Shown here: one piece after another, positions 8,334 to 20,202 of the stretch
Numbering within the stretch: position 1 is the first letter of the stretch
How the letters are laid out: every line of letters begins with the position of its first letter
From: Deinococcus planocerae
Lineage (GTDB): Bacteria; Deinococcota; Deinococci; Deinococcales; Deinococcaceae
Direction of reading: 5' to 3'
Assembly: GCF_002869765.1 (NCBI RefSeq)
Contig: NZ_PNOR01000022.1
Coordinates: forward strand, 1 to 64,000
Length of the DNA stretch: 64,000 nt
Translations under genes and position numbers: made by a program
Notes under the pieces: model-generated
The model's input: the letters and a program-made list of their open reading frames with translations, nothing else
Told to the model about the DNA's origin: nothing
Databases searched by the model: none

Positions 8334-8396
8334 TCGCCCCCGCCCCGTGGTCGACTCCTCAGTTGCCCTCAGGGAACTTCCCCTAGAATGCCGCCC

Positions 8397-9439
8397 GTGT
8401 CCGCCATCCTGATCCGCTCCGTGCTGCGCGAGGTGTTGCGGTGGTACGCGGCGGGACTGGCCCTGTTCCTCGTCCTCCAGCTCGCCGACATCCTCAGCAC
8501 CACGGTGGGCCTGCTCCTCGGCTACGACGCGACCCCGCTGGAGGCGCTGACCGCCTTCGGGGCCTTCGCGCCCACCATCCTCAACCGCGCACTCGTGCTG
8601 GCGGTGCCCTTCGCGGTGCTGCTCGCCTTCGGACGGCTTCAGGGCGACAGCGAACTCAAGGCGATGTTCGCGGCGGGCGGGCGTCCCCTGGGGCTGGTGT
8701 GGCCGCTCGCGTTGCCCTTCGTGCTGGTGGGGCTGGTCGCGTTCGTGAATGCCGGGTACGTGGTGCCCGCCGGGCTCGACCGCTGGGACCGGGCGTGGTA
8801 CGGCATCTACGGCACCACCCCGCCGCCCCCCACCCAGGACAACTACCCCTACGCGCCGCCCGGGGCGCTTTTCTACGCGGGCCGGGTCCGCAACGACTCC
8901 GGCGGCCCGGTGGCTCAGCTCGACGGCGTGCTCGTGCAGCGCGGCGAGGAGACGGTCACCGCCCAGTCGGGGACCTGGGACACGGCGGGGCGCACCTGGA
9001 CGGTGACGGACGCCTGGATCACCCGCCCCGGCGAGGACCCCCGGCAGGTCAGGGGGCCCCTCGTCTTCCCGCAGCGCGACACCCTGAGCCCGCCCCAGCC
9101 CCCCGCGAACAAGGTCAGCACGCCGAGGCTGCGCGAGCGGCTGGGGTCGGCGAACCTCAGCCCCGCCCAGCGGCGCGACGACACCTTCCAGCTCGCCGCG
9201 CGGGTGGCCGATCCCCTGACGCCCGTGGTCTTCGCGCTCGCGGCGGGGGCGCTGGGGCTCCTGATCCGCAACCGGGCGGCGGCCTTCGCGGCGGTGCTCG
9301 TCTTCATCGTGGTGTTCTACGTGCTGTGGACGACCGTGCCGCAACTCGCGCGGGCGGGGGCGGTGGCGCCGACTCTCGCGGCGTGGCTGCCCAACCTCGT
9401 CTTCTTGCTGTTCGCCGCCCTGAGCGCCTGGAGGCTGCG

Positions 9440-9443
<4 letters not shown>
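8397..9443 (+). CDS. lptF: LptF/LptG family permease (first of pair)
   Basis: YjgP/YjgQ-type membrane protein of 348 residues: three N-terminal membrane helices within about residues 10-115, a periplasmic beta-rich domain, and three C-terminal helices from about residue 255. The family extracts lipids from the inner membrane with LptB. Deinococcus makes no classical LPS, so the cargo is unknown. GTG 8397 is chosen because TAGAAT (8384-8389) lies 7 nt before it; the in-frame ATG at 8388 overlaps that -10 and would add three residues. The stop overlaps the next gene's GTG. No lptB is in the window. Confidence 0.82.
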
Positions 9444-10558
<1,115 letters not shown>

Positions 10559-10565
10559 GGAACAG

Positions 10566-10946
10566 TCAGATAGAGATGCCCAGGACGCGCATCCGTTCCA
10601 GGAGGTCGTCGTAGGCGGCCCGCGCTTCCGGAAGCTTCCGCACCAGCCACCGCTCGTCCCTGCACTCGTAGCGAGCCGCTTGGCTGAGCCTTTTCAGGAT
10701 CACGAAGGCGCTGGCGACCTCGACAAGCGGCGTGGGGACTTCGCGTTGAAGGGTGCGCGGGATACTCTCGTAGTTGAAGTCGGTGTTCTGGTAGCCGGGT
10801 CGAACGTCGCTGATGTGTGCCCGGATCACGTGCAGGACGGTGTACGTCATCAGGGTGATTCGCCAGTCGAGCGCATCCTCGGGGAGCCCGTCGAGGATGC
10901 GCCTGTTGTGCTGAGCCTGCGCTTCGTGCCTAGCTTTACTGGGCAT
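10566..10946 (-). CDS. HEPN-like hypothetical protein
   Basis: This is an all-helical 126-residue protein. The pattern QAQHNRRIL, then DWRITLMTYTVLHVIRAHI, then LKRLSQAARYEC resembles small HEPN-domain proteins in which a Trp-x-Thr/Ile-Tyr-x-x-x-His helix is followed later by an S-x-x-ARY helix. Many HEPN proteins are RNases in toxin-antitoxin or defence modules, but I do not see a clear R-x4-6-H catalytic motif at the expected place. It overlaps the 3' end of the upstream gene by 11 nt, so the two form a unit. The HEPN call is tentative. Confidence 0.5.
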   Translation of the reverse strand: MPSKARHEAQAQHNRRILDGLPEDALDWRITLMTYTVLHVIRAHISDVRPGYQNTDFNYESIPRTLQREVPTPLVEVASAFVILKRLSQAARYECRDERWLVRKLPEARAAYDDLLERMRVLGISI

Positions 10947-11283
10947 CTGTCGTCTGGAAGATGAGGTCGTCCACCCATCCCCCGGCGGTGTGGGCGGCGA
11001 CCATCAATGCTACACCCAGATCACGCTTGGGGAGATACTCGTCGTCCTTGCTCGGATCAATCCGGCACGTCAGAACCAGGCCGCCACCCGGCCCAACCGA
11101 GATCGTGAGGTGACGCAGCCCCAGCTCCCGGAGAGCGGGCGCCGCCGCCTTCACCGCGAGGACAGCCGGGAGGGCCTCGCTCTCCAGGACCAGCGCCCGC
11201 TGAATGGCCCCCACCGGACTCACCAGATCGAGGGTCACGAACTCGTCTTCCGTTCCCGCCGTCGTCTGCCTCGCTGCCGTCAC
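10936..11283 (-). CDS. hypothetical protein, partner of HEPN-like gene
   Basis: The protein has 115 residues and an alpha/beta look (LRHLTISVGPGGGLVLTCRI, then LGVALMVAAHTAGGWVDDLI) but no family I recognise. GTG 11283 is preferred because a GGAGG lies 5 nt upstream; an ATG at 11295 is also in frame. A promoter-like TAGACT is at 11326-11331, so this mRNA has a leader and is not leaderless. It is followed by the HEPN-like gene with an 11-nt overlap, which suggests the two products act together. Function is unknown. Confidence 0.55.
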   Translation of the reverse strand: MTAARQTTAGTEDEFVTLDLVSPVGAIQRALVLESEALPAVLAVKAAAPALRELGLRHLTISVGPGGGLVLTCRIDPSKDDEYLPKRDLGVALMVAAHTAGGWVDDLIFQTTDAQ

Positions 11284-11361
11284 CCTGCCTCCCATCGCCG
11301 CCGATTTCGCCGATCCTGTTCTGAGAGTCTACCCCCGCTCAGGCGGCCTTCCATGCCCGTG

Positions 11362-11661
11362 TCATGACCCTCCCCCTTCCCCCTCGTCCAGCCCCACGCC
11401 GAAGCCCTGGTCGAGCAGGGCCTCGCTGTAGGTGCGGAAGGCGAGCATCGTCTGGGTGCGGGTGATGCCGTCCACCTTTCGGAGGTGCCCCGTCACCACG
11501 TCATCGAGGTCCTCGTAGCGGGCGAGGCGCAAGATCGCCACGATGTCCCACTCGCCCGTCACCGAGTACACCTCGCGCACGCTGGGCACGCTCGCCAGCG
11601 CCTCGGCGGTTTCCTGAATACGCTGACGCTCGGCCTGGACCATCACGATTGCGGTGACCAT
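11362..11661 (-). CDS. Lrp/AsnC-type ligand-binding domain protein
   Basis: A stand-alone RAM/AsnC effector-binding domain makes up the 99 residues: VTAIVMVQAE, then VREVYSVTGEWDIVAILR with the G-x-x-D signature, then VDGITRTQTMLAFRTYSE. No DNA-binding domain is present, so it probably senses a small molecule or pairs with another Lrp-type protein rather than acting as a repressor alone. ATG 11661 has CACAAT 6 nt upstream, consistent with a leaderless mRNA, and this rules out longer readings. It is divergent from the fused siroheme decarboxylase gene, itself built from Lrp-like folds. Confidence 0.8.
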   Translation of the reverse strand: MVTAIVMVQAERQRIQETAEALASVPSVREVYSVTGEWDIVAILRLARYEDLDDVVTGHLRKVDGITRTQTMLAFRTYSEALLDQGFGVGLDEGEGGGS

Positions 11662-11779
11662 GCCCGCATTGTGGACCATCCGGGAGAGGGTCAGCGTGCC
11701 CACTTTTCTCCGCCCAGCGCGCCTCCCGACCGGTCGTTCGGGGACGTTCTGCCGCCCGGCGCGGACGTATTCTGGGCGC

Positions 11780-12835
<1,056 letters not shown>

Positions 12836-12841
12836 GGTCTA

Positions 12842-12888
12842 GAGGAAGGGGCGGCGCTGGGGCGGAGGCTTCGGCGCCCTTCTTTTTG
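12842..12888 (+). terminator. terminator after the siroheme decarboxylase gene
   Basis: GAAGGGGCG pairs with CGCCCTTC (one bulged G) around a GC-rich loop and is followed by TTTTTG. Confidence 0.6.
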
Positions 12889-12941
12889 AAAGTGAAGGGC
12901 ATGGGGAGGGCGTTGGCGTTCCCCCCTCCCAGCCTCTGCAA

Positions 12942-13006
12942 GCAGCTCTGCGAGTCTCGCGGTGCGAGCTGTACCAGTCCCCCAGGAGGGGGAACTCGCA
13001 GAGCTG
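12942..13006. repeat. GC-rich inverted repeat sharing a 15-mer with 21182
   Basis: Perfect 13-bp arms CAGCTCTGCGAGT (12943-12955) and ACTCGCAGAGCTG (12994-13006) enclose a second small palindrome (CCCCC-AGGA-GGGGG). The 15-mer GCAGCTCTGCGAGTC recurs exactly at 21182-21196. The gap between the decarboxylase and tkt genes (12836-13101) holds this repeat, the terminator at 12842, and no gene I can support. Confidence 0.7.
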
Positions 13007-13101
13007 TGCAGCAGAGGAGGAAGAACTCAGCTCCCAGAAAAGCGCCCACCCCTTCACGGAAGTGGACGCCACTGTTCTGCTGATCGCTCAAGACCGACCG
13101 C

Positions 13102-15087
<1,986 letters not shown>

Positions 15088-15105
15088 GCGGCCAGTGTAA
15101 TCGCC

Positions 15106-15274
15106 CTGGGAAAGCGTCCGGTTCGGTGTGTCTTCACCCGGAGACCAGAGAAATCTCCCCAAAAGCACATGCCCCCACCGGACACAGGCGAGGGCACAGT
15201 CTGAAACAGGGGTGGGGGCGCTCGGCTCCCTCCGGTTCGGTGAACAAGCACACCAGCGGCGCTTCCATTCCGGT
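15106..15274 (-). ncRNA. ssrS: probable 6S RNA
   Basis: About 169 nt downstream of a near-consensus promoter fold into one long rod. GGAAGCG pairs with CGCTTTCC at the ends, GGTGTG with CACACC, TTCAC and CCGGAG with CTCCGGGTGAA, then a large asymmetric bubble (about 10 and 27 nt) and a 9-bp top stem GCCCCCACC/GGTGGGGGC. The short bubble strand contains GAGCCGA, like the 5' central bubble of E. coli 6S; the long strand can form a small GAG/CTC hairpin as in 6S. 6S RNA mimics an open promoter and binds the sigma70-type holoenzyme. Ends are estimated. A tkt leader is the alternative. Confidence 0.68.
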
Positions 15275-15280
15275 GAGGGC

Positions 15281-15309
15281 AGAATACGGCAGTGGCGTAA
15301 TCCTGTCAA
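15281..15309 (-). promoter_or_regulatory. strong sigma70-type promoter driving the 6S candidate
   Basis: On the minus strand TTGACA (15304-15309), 17 nt and TATTCT (15281-15286) give a near-consensus promoter; the expected first base is near 15274. Nothing on the plus strand uses it. The 163 bp between it and the GNAT gene at 15473 contain no feature I can support. Confidence 0.85.
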
Positions 15310-15472
15310 GCCAATACGTGAATGTGACCTGAGTATGAGTTGGTCTGTATGGGCGGTGGAGGCGGCTGTCACGGATGGGGCCACAAGCCGAGGGCACGCA
15401 TATGCAGACCTCCGCCATTTTGCCTAGGCTCCTGATTCGCGTCGCAGGGCCCCGCCGTCACACCATGAACGC

Positions 15473-16396
15473 ATGAACAGTCCTGTCTCGGCCCCGACAG
15501 AGACGCCTTTGGCGATACGCCCCTTCCAGAATGCCGACGCCCCCGCCGTCGCGCGGCTCGTCACCGAGGGCGTGCGGGGGCACTGGACGTACACGCCGGA
15601 GCAATTCCGCGGGGGGATGGATTCCGGGCGCCTCGTGGCGGAGCGTGGCGGTGAGGTCGTGGCGACGATGCGGCTCAGCCCCTTCGGCTCGGGCGCACCG
15701 GGCGCGCTGCGACTCGACCCCGCGGGGGACGGCTCGGCCTTCACGGCGCTTTACCTAATGGCCCTGGCCGCCTTGCCGCATGGCTTCACCCGCCTCCTGG
15801 GTGTGACGCGCGAGGACTGGCCCGAGACGATGGACTTTTTCCACGCGGCGGGCTTTCGCAACGCCTGGCAGTCGTGGGGGGCGCACATGAGCCTGACCGG
15901 ATTCGACCCCGAGCGCTTTCGACCTTTGGAGGAGAGGCTGTACCTGCAAGGCTACGAGGTCGGGCATCTGGGTCCGGAGACGGGGGAGGCGGACTGGGAG
16001 GGCCTCCACCGATTGCATGTTCTGGGTGTGCGGGACGCGCCGCGCAACCCCACGACGCCTGACCCGCTGAGCCGGGAGGAACTGCGGGAAACCATCCTGC
16101 GGGAGGAGGCCGCCTTCGTCGTTCGCTTCCGGGGCGAGGTCGTCGCCAGCACCCGCCTGTCACTGAGGGGCCGGGAGGTAGAGAGCGAGCAGACCGTGAC
16201 CCACCCCGCTCACCGCTCGCGCGGCCTCGCCACCCTCGCCAAGGTCCACGCCCTCGCGTGGGCACGACAGCAGGGGTTCACGCAGGCCGGAACGGGCGGG
16301 ACCGTCCTCAACTTGCCCATGTTGCGGGTCAACGCCCGGTTGGGGTACGTGGCCGGGCCCATGTGGGTGACGTGGGAGAGGGAACTGCGTGGCTGA
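15473..16396 (+). CDS. two-domain GNAT acetyltransferase
   Basis: The protein has 307 residues. Residues 10-140 and 155-305 each follow the GNAT fold (LAIRPFQNADAPAVARLV at the start; EQTVTHPAHRSRGLATLAKV is a clear motif A in the second half). The first half lacks an obvious acetyl-CoA loop, so the C-terminal domain is probably the active one. Tandem GNATs like this occur in resistance (mycothiol synthase-like) and uncharacterised families. ATG 15473 is taken because an upstream ATG at 15464 is closed after three codons. It is divergent from the 6S/tkt unit. Confidence 0.75.
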   Translation: MNSPVSAPTETPLAIRPFQNADAPAVARLVTEGVRGHWTYTPEQFRGGMDSGRLVAERGGEVVATMRLSPFGSGAPGALRLDPAGDGSAFTALYLMALAALPHGFTRLLGVTREDWPETMDFFHAAGFRNAWQSWGAHMSLTGFDPERFRPLEERLYLQGYEVGHLGPETGEADWEGLHRLHVLGVRDAPRNPTTPDPLSREELRETILREEAAFVVRFRGEVVASTRLSLRGREVESEQTVTHPAHRSRGLATLAKVHALAWARQQGFTQAGTGGTVLNLPMLRVNARLGYVAGPMWVTWERELRG

Positions 16397-16462
16397 TGGG
16401 CCGGGGAGACGGGACCCGTCCATCCGCTCCCGCCCCACCCACCCGACGCCGGGTCGCGAAGT

Positions 16463-16491
16463 TTGAGAGGTTTTGTAAGGAAAGCTTAATA
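16463..16491 (+). promoter_or_regulatory. promoter of the 71-residue protein gene
   Basis: TTGAGA (16463-16468), 17 nt, TTAATA (16486-16491), then 6 nt to GTG 16498. This fits a leaderless promoter and is AT-rich compared with its surroundings. Confidence 0.7.
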
Positions 16492-16497
16492 GTTGGG

Positions 16498-16713
16498 GTG
16501 CAAGCTTTGGGTGTGTCTCCTCTGACCCTCGAAGAACTGGTGGCCTACTTCGCCCATGCCCAGCCCCAGGATCAGGCGTACCGTGAGATCGATTTCGTAC
16601 GGCTGATCGAGGAATTGGGGCTGGAGAGCGCGAACCAGCTTCGCCGCGAGATAGTGGCCCAGCTCGCAGGCGGGCGGCGCCTCCAGGTGATCCGGGCCGA
16701 ATTCGCCGCCTGA
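16498..16713 (+). CDS. small hypothetical protein
   Basis: This 71-residue, mostly helical protein (LTLEELVAYFAHAQPQDQAY, then FVRLIEELGLESANQLRREI) has no Cys and no membrane segment. The start is fixed by the promoter: GTG 16498 lies 6 nt after the -10. The reading stays open far upstream, but those codons fall in or before the promoter. A short hairpin (16748-16763) follows the stop. I do not recognise a family; length and helical pattern would fit a DNA- or protein-binding accessory protein, which is only a guess. Confidence 0.55.
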   Translation: MQALGVSPLTLEELVAYFAHAQPQDQAYREIDFVRLIEELGLESANQLRREIVAQLAGGRRLQVIRAEFAA

Positions 16714-16747
16714 CCAGCCCGGGAACGTCTCACAGCCGCCTCTTCAG

Positions 16748-16774
16748 CCCCGCTCCGGCGGGGTTTGTGCTTTC
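16748..16774 (+). terminator. weak terminator
   Basis: CCCCGC-TCCG-GCGGGG is followed by TTTGTGCTTT. The stem is short and the T-run interrupted, so termination may be partial. Confidence 0.5.
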
Positions 16775-16843
16775 CAGACGAACGCGAGTTCCTGGTGTTG
16801 GCAGGACGGTCATCCTCCCCCACCGTGTCCACCCGCCGGACCC

Positions 16844-16872
16844 TTGATTCATAATTTAGGTCATCCTAAAAT
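16844..16872 (+). promoter_or_regulatory. Mn/Fe-responsive promoter with DtxR-type operator
   Basis: TTGATT (16844-16849), 17 nt, TAAAAT (16867-16872), then 6 nt to the regulator's ATG. The spacer and -10 hold TTTAGG-TCAT-CCTAAA (16855-16870), a perfect inverted repeat of the TTAGG/CCTAA kind bound by DtxR/MntR/IdeR proteins. Binding there would block RNA polymerase, so the operon should be autoregulated. Confidence 0.8.
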
Positions 16873-16878
16873 AAGGTC

Positions 16879-17556
16879 ATGTTGGTTCACGCACTCTCTC
16901 CCTCCGCCGAGGACTATCTCAAGCACCTGTATCTCCTCGGGCAGCATGGTCGGGTGAATACCCAGGCTCTGGCGGAGGCGCTGGGGGTGGCGCCCGCGAG
17001 CGTGACGGGGATGCTGCGCAAGCTCGCCGAACAGGGCCTGGTCGCGCACGCGCCGTACCAGGGGGCGCAGCTCACGGGCGAGGGACAGCGGGTGGCGCTG
17101 GAGGTGCTGCGCCACCACCGCCTGCTCGAACTCTTCCTCCACCGCGCGCTCGGCGTGCCCCTCGACGAGGTTCACGAGGAGGCCGAGCGGCTGGAACACG
17201 CCCTGTCCGAGCGGCTGGAGGCACGTATCGCCGCCTGGCTGGGCGACCCTACCCACGACCCGCACGGCGACCCCATCCCCACCCTGAGCGGGGAGCTGCC
17301 CGAACGCGCCGAACGCCGCCTGACCCAACTCGCCCCCGGCGAGGCGGCCACCGTCGCCCGCGTGCCCGACGCAGACCCGTCGCAACTCCGGGCCCTCGTC
17401 ACGGCGGGCCTGACGCCGGGCGTTCCCGTGCGGGTCGAGCGGGTGGACGCCGCGCTGGGGACCCTGACCCTGCTGCTGCCGGGGGGCGCTTCCCTCACCC
17501 TCGCCCTGGGGGTCGCCGCGCAGGTGGGGGTCCACGCGGGGGAGGTGGGGGCTTGA
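16879..17556 (+). CDS. mntR: DtxR/MntR family metal-dependent regulator
   Basis: The 225 residues contain an N-terminal winged helix ([40 protein letters not shown]), a His/Glu-rich dimerisation and metal domain ([30 protein letters not shown]) and a C-terminal SH3/FeoA-like domain. This is the DtxR layout. D. radiodurans uses such a regulator for Mn uptake. It heads an operon with a cluster A-I ABC transporter and starts 6 nt after a -10 that overlaps a palindromic operator. The symbol is inferred from context; Fe or Zn sensing is possible. The stop overlaps the next start (TTGA). Confidence 0.85.
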   Translation: MLVHALSPSAEDYLKHLYLLGQHGRVNTQALAEALGVAPASVTGMLRKLAEQGLVAHAPYQGAQLTGEGQRVALEVLRHHRLLELFLHRALGVPLDEVHEEAERLEHALSERLEARIAAWLGDPTHDPHGDPIPTLSGELPERAERRLTQLAPGEAATVARVPDADPSQLRALVTAGLTPGVPVRVERVDAALGTLTLLLPGGASLTLALGVAAQVGVHAGEVGA

Positions 17557-18464
17557 AGGCCCTCCTTCCCGCCGCGCTGCTGGCCCTCACCCTCACGGCC
17601 TGCGCGACCACGCCAGGGGAGGGCGACGCGGCGGACGGGCGGGTTCACGTCGTCACCACCGTCAACATGATCACCGACCTCGCCTCGCAGATCGGGGGCG
17701 ACCGGGTGCGGGTGACCGGGCTGATGGGGCCGGGGGTCGATCCCCACCTCTACAAGGCCTCCGCCGGGGACGTGCGGCGGCTGGCGAATGCGGACCTCGT
17801 GCTGTACGGGGGGCTGCACCTGGAGGGGAAGATGGTGGACATCCTCCACTCGCTCAACGCCCGCGTGCCCAGCGTGGCCGTCTCCGAGGTGATCCCGGAG
17901 GACAGGCTGCTCACCCTGAGCGGCGCGCACGACCCCCACGTCTGGTTCGACCCGACCCTCTGGGCGGACGCCGCCCGCGCGACGGAGGAGGCGCTGAGCC
18001 GGGTGGACCCCGCCGGGCGGGCCGTGTACGAGGCCAACCTGAACCGCTACCTGGGCCAGTTGCGCGAGCTGGACGCCTGGACCGCCGAGCAGTTCCGCAC
18101 CGTGCCCGCGAGGCAGCGGGTCCTGGTCACCGCACACGACGCCTTCGGCTACCTCTCGCGCCGCTACGGGGTGGAGGTGCGCGGCCTCCAGGGCATCAGC
18201 ACCGTCGCGGAGGCGGGCGGGCAGAACGTCCGGTCTCTGGCGACCTTCCTCGCCGAGCGGAACGTGAAGGCCGTGTTCGTGGAATCCACCGTCTCGCCCC
18301 GCGCCGTGCAGGCCGTGCGCGAGGCGGCGCGGGCACGCGGGCACGACGTGGAGATCGGCGGCGAGCTGTACGCCGACGCCGCCGGGGAACGCGGCACGCC
18401 GGAGGGCACCTACGTCGGCATGGTGCGCCACAACATCGAAACCATCGTGGAGGCTTTGAAATGA
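17553..18464 (+). CDS. mntC: Mn/Zn ABC transporter substrate-binding lipoprotein
   Basis: Cluster A-I binding protein of 303 residues. The lipobox LTAC puts the lipidated Cys at residue 17. Metal ligands are visible in family order: His65 in [10 protein letters not shown], His129 in HDPHVWFDP, a Glu in VFVESTVS and an Asp in ELYADAAG. A His-His-Glu-Asp set favours Mn over Zn, and there is no His-rich loop as in ZnuA, which supports Mn. It starts with TTG in a TTGA overlap with the regulator gene, so regulator and transporter are translationally coupled. Confidence 0.88.
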   Translation: MKALLPAALLALTLTACATTPGEGDAADGRVHVVTTVNMITDLASQIGGDRVRVTGLMGPGVDPHLYKASAGDVRRLANADLVLYGGLHLEGKMVDILHSLNARVPSVAVSEVIPEDRLLTLSGAHDPHVWFDPTLWADAARATEEALSRVDPAGRAVYEANLNRYLGQLRELDAWTAEQFRTVPARQRVLVTAHDAFGYLSRRYGVEVRGLQGISTVAEAGGQNVRSLATFLAERNVKAVFVESTVSPRAVQAVREAARARGHDVEIGGELYADAAGERGTPEGTYVGMVRHNIETIVEALK

Positions 18465-19279
18465 CCGTCACCCTCGGGGCCGCCGCGCCCCTGACCGCCG
18501 CCCACCCCGCCCCGCCCCTCGCCCTGCGCGGCCTGAGCGTCGCCTACCGCGAGCGGCCCGCCGTGTGGAACGTCTCCTTCGACGTGCCCGCCGCGTCCCT
18601 CACCGCGATTATCGGGCCGAACGGGGCGGGGAAGAGCACGCTGCTCAAGGCGGCGCTCGGGCTGGTGCCCCGCCTCTCCGGGGACGCCCTCTTCTTCGGG
18701 CAGCCCCTCGCGCGGGTGCGGTCCCGGGTCGCCTACGTGCCCCAGCGGACGAGCGTGGACTGGGACTTCCCGGCGAGTGCCCTCGACGTGGTGACGATGG
18801 GCCTGTACGGGCGGCTCGGGTGGCTGCGCCGCGCCGGTCGCCGCGAGCGGGAGGCGGCCATGACTTGCCTGGAGCGGGTCGGGATGGCCGACCTCGCCGG
18901 GCGGCAGATCAGCGAGCTGTCGGGCGGGCAGCAGCAGCGGGTGTTCCTGGCCCGTTCGCTGGCGCAGGGGGCCGACCTCACCTTCATGGACGAGCCCTTC
19001 GCGGGGGTGGACGCGGTGACGGAAAAAGCCATCGTGGACGTGCTGCGGGGGCTGCGGCGCGAGGGCCGCACCGTCGTCGCCGTCCACCACGACCTCGACA
19101 CGGTGCGTGACTACTTCGACCACGTGGCCCTCCTGAACGTCGAACTCGTCGCCAGCGGGCCGACCGAGGCCGCCTTTACCCCCGCCCACCTGCGCGCCGC
19201 GTACGGGGAGCGGCACGGGGCGCTGGCCGCCGCCCTCGCCGGGGACCGGTCGCCAGGGGTCGGGGGGGCGAGGCCGTGA
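18461..19279 (+). CDS. mntA: Mn/Zn ABC transporter ATP-binding protein
   Basis: The 272-residue ATPase has all expected motifs: Walker A GPNGAGKST, Q-loop in VAYVPQRTSVDW, signature LSGGQQQR, Walker B LTFMDEP and the switch His in VAVHHDLDTV. The VPQRTSVDWDFP segment is typical of metal (Mn/Zn) uptake ATPases. It overlaps the binding-protein gene by 4 nt (ATGA) and the first permease by 4 nt. It supplies energy to the two membrane subunits downstream. Some 15 extra N-terminal Ala/Pro-rich residues precede the domain. Confidence 0.9.
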   Translation: MTVTLGAAAPLTAAHPAPPLALRGLSVAYRERPAVWNVSFDVPAASLTAIIGPNGAGKSTLLKAALGLVPRLSGDALFFGQPLARVRSRVAYVPQRTSVDWDFPASALDVVTMGLYGRLGWLRRAGRREREAAMTCLERVGMADLAGRQISELSGGQQQRVFLARSLAQGADLTFMDEPFAGVDAVTEKAIVDVLRGLRREGRTVVAVHHDLDTVRDYFDHVALLNVELVASGPTEAAFTPAHLRAAYGERHGALAAALAGDRSPGVGGARP

Positions 19280-20202
19280 CTCCCCTCGACCTGCTGAGCG
19301 ACTACACCCTGCGCAGCATCCTGCTCGGCTCGGCGCTGCTGGGGCTGGTGGCGGGCACGCTGGGCACCTTCTCGGTCCTGCGGCGCCAGAGCCTGATCGG
19401 GGACACCGTGGCGCACGCCGCGCTGCCGGGCATCTGCGCGGCCTTCCTCCTGACGGGCACGCGCGACACGCTGGGCCTGCTCCTGGGTGGGGGGATCAGC
19501 GGGCTCGCCGCCTCGTTGCTCGCGCTCGCCATCCTCAGATACAGCCGCCTGAAGGAGGACGCCGCCCTGGGGGTGACGTTCAGCGCCTTTTTCGGCATCG
19601 GGATCGCCATGCTGACCGCCATCGGCCAGAGCGGGAACGCGGCGCAGGCGGGGCTCGACAAGTTCCTCTTCGGGCAGGCCGCGGCGCTCACGCAGGGGGA
19701 CGTGATCCGCTTCGCCCTCCTCGGGGCGCTGGCGCTGGGGACCGCCGCCCTGCTCCACAAGGAGCTGAAGGTGACCCTCTTCGACCCCGACTTCGCGCGG
19801 GTGCAGGGCTGGCCGGTGCCAGGGCTCACCGCGCTCTCCACGGCTCTGACCGTCCTCGCGGTGATGATCGGCCTCCAGACGGTCGGGGTGGTCCTGATGG
19901 CCGCCATGCTGATCGCGCCCGCCGTCGCCGCGCGGCAGTGGACGCGCAGCCTCTCGGGGATGCTGGGGCTCGCCGGGGCCTTCGGGGCGCTCAGCGGGGC
20001 ACTGGGGGCGGGGCTGAGCCTGGGCGTCTCCTCCGGCGCGGGCAGCCTGCCGACCGGGGCCGTGACGGTGCTCGCCGCGACCGCCCTCGCGGTGCTGTCC
20101 CTCCTCGCCGCGCCCCGCCGGGGGGTGCTCGCCGAACTCGTGCGCCAGCGGCGGGTGCGCGCCCGGCTTCTGCGTGAATTGAACTCGGGGGGGCAAGCAT
20201 GA
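19276..20202 (+). CDS. mntB: Mn/Zn ABC transporter permease (first)
   Basis: ABC-3 family integral membrane protein of 308 residues with about eight hydrophobic segments. The family pattern LVAGTLGTFSVLRRQSLIGD followed by HAALPGI near the N-terminus and GLQTVGVVLMAAMLIAPAVA near residue 200 is present. A basic C-terminal tail (RQRRVRARLLREL) faces the cytoplasm. It starts with GTG inside a GTGA overlap and ends in an ATGA overlap with a second permease. The two differ in sequence and probably form a heterodimeric channel. Confidence 0.88.
   Translation: MTPLDLLSDYTLRSILLGSALLGLVAGTLGTFSVLRRQSLIGDTVAHAALPGICAAFLLTGTRDTLGLLLGGGISGLAASLLALAILRYSRLKEDAALGVTFSAFFGIGIAMLTAIGQSGNAAQAGLDKFLFGQAAALTQGDVIRFALLGALALGTAALLHKELKVTLFDPDFARVQGWPVPGLTALSTALTVLAVMIGLQTVGVVLMAAMLIAPAVAARQWTRSLSGMLGLAGAFGALSGALGAGLSLGVSSGAGSLPTGAVTVLAATALAVLSLLAAPRRGVLAELVRQRRVRARLLRELNSGGQA

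Noticed and set aside
12942..13006. Possible attachment site or IS end
   Set aside because: The inverted arms are extragenic hairpins; no target duplication or transposase nearby.
15128..15427. Small frames on both strands across the 6S/tkt upstream region
   Set aside because: They cross a strong promoter and a highly structured RNA; no family resemblance.
16258..16497. Upstream extension of the 71-residue protein
   Set aside because: Those codons overlap the preceding GNAT gene and the promoter at 16463-16491.
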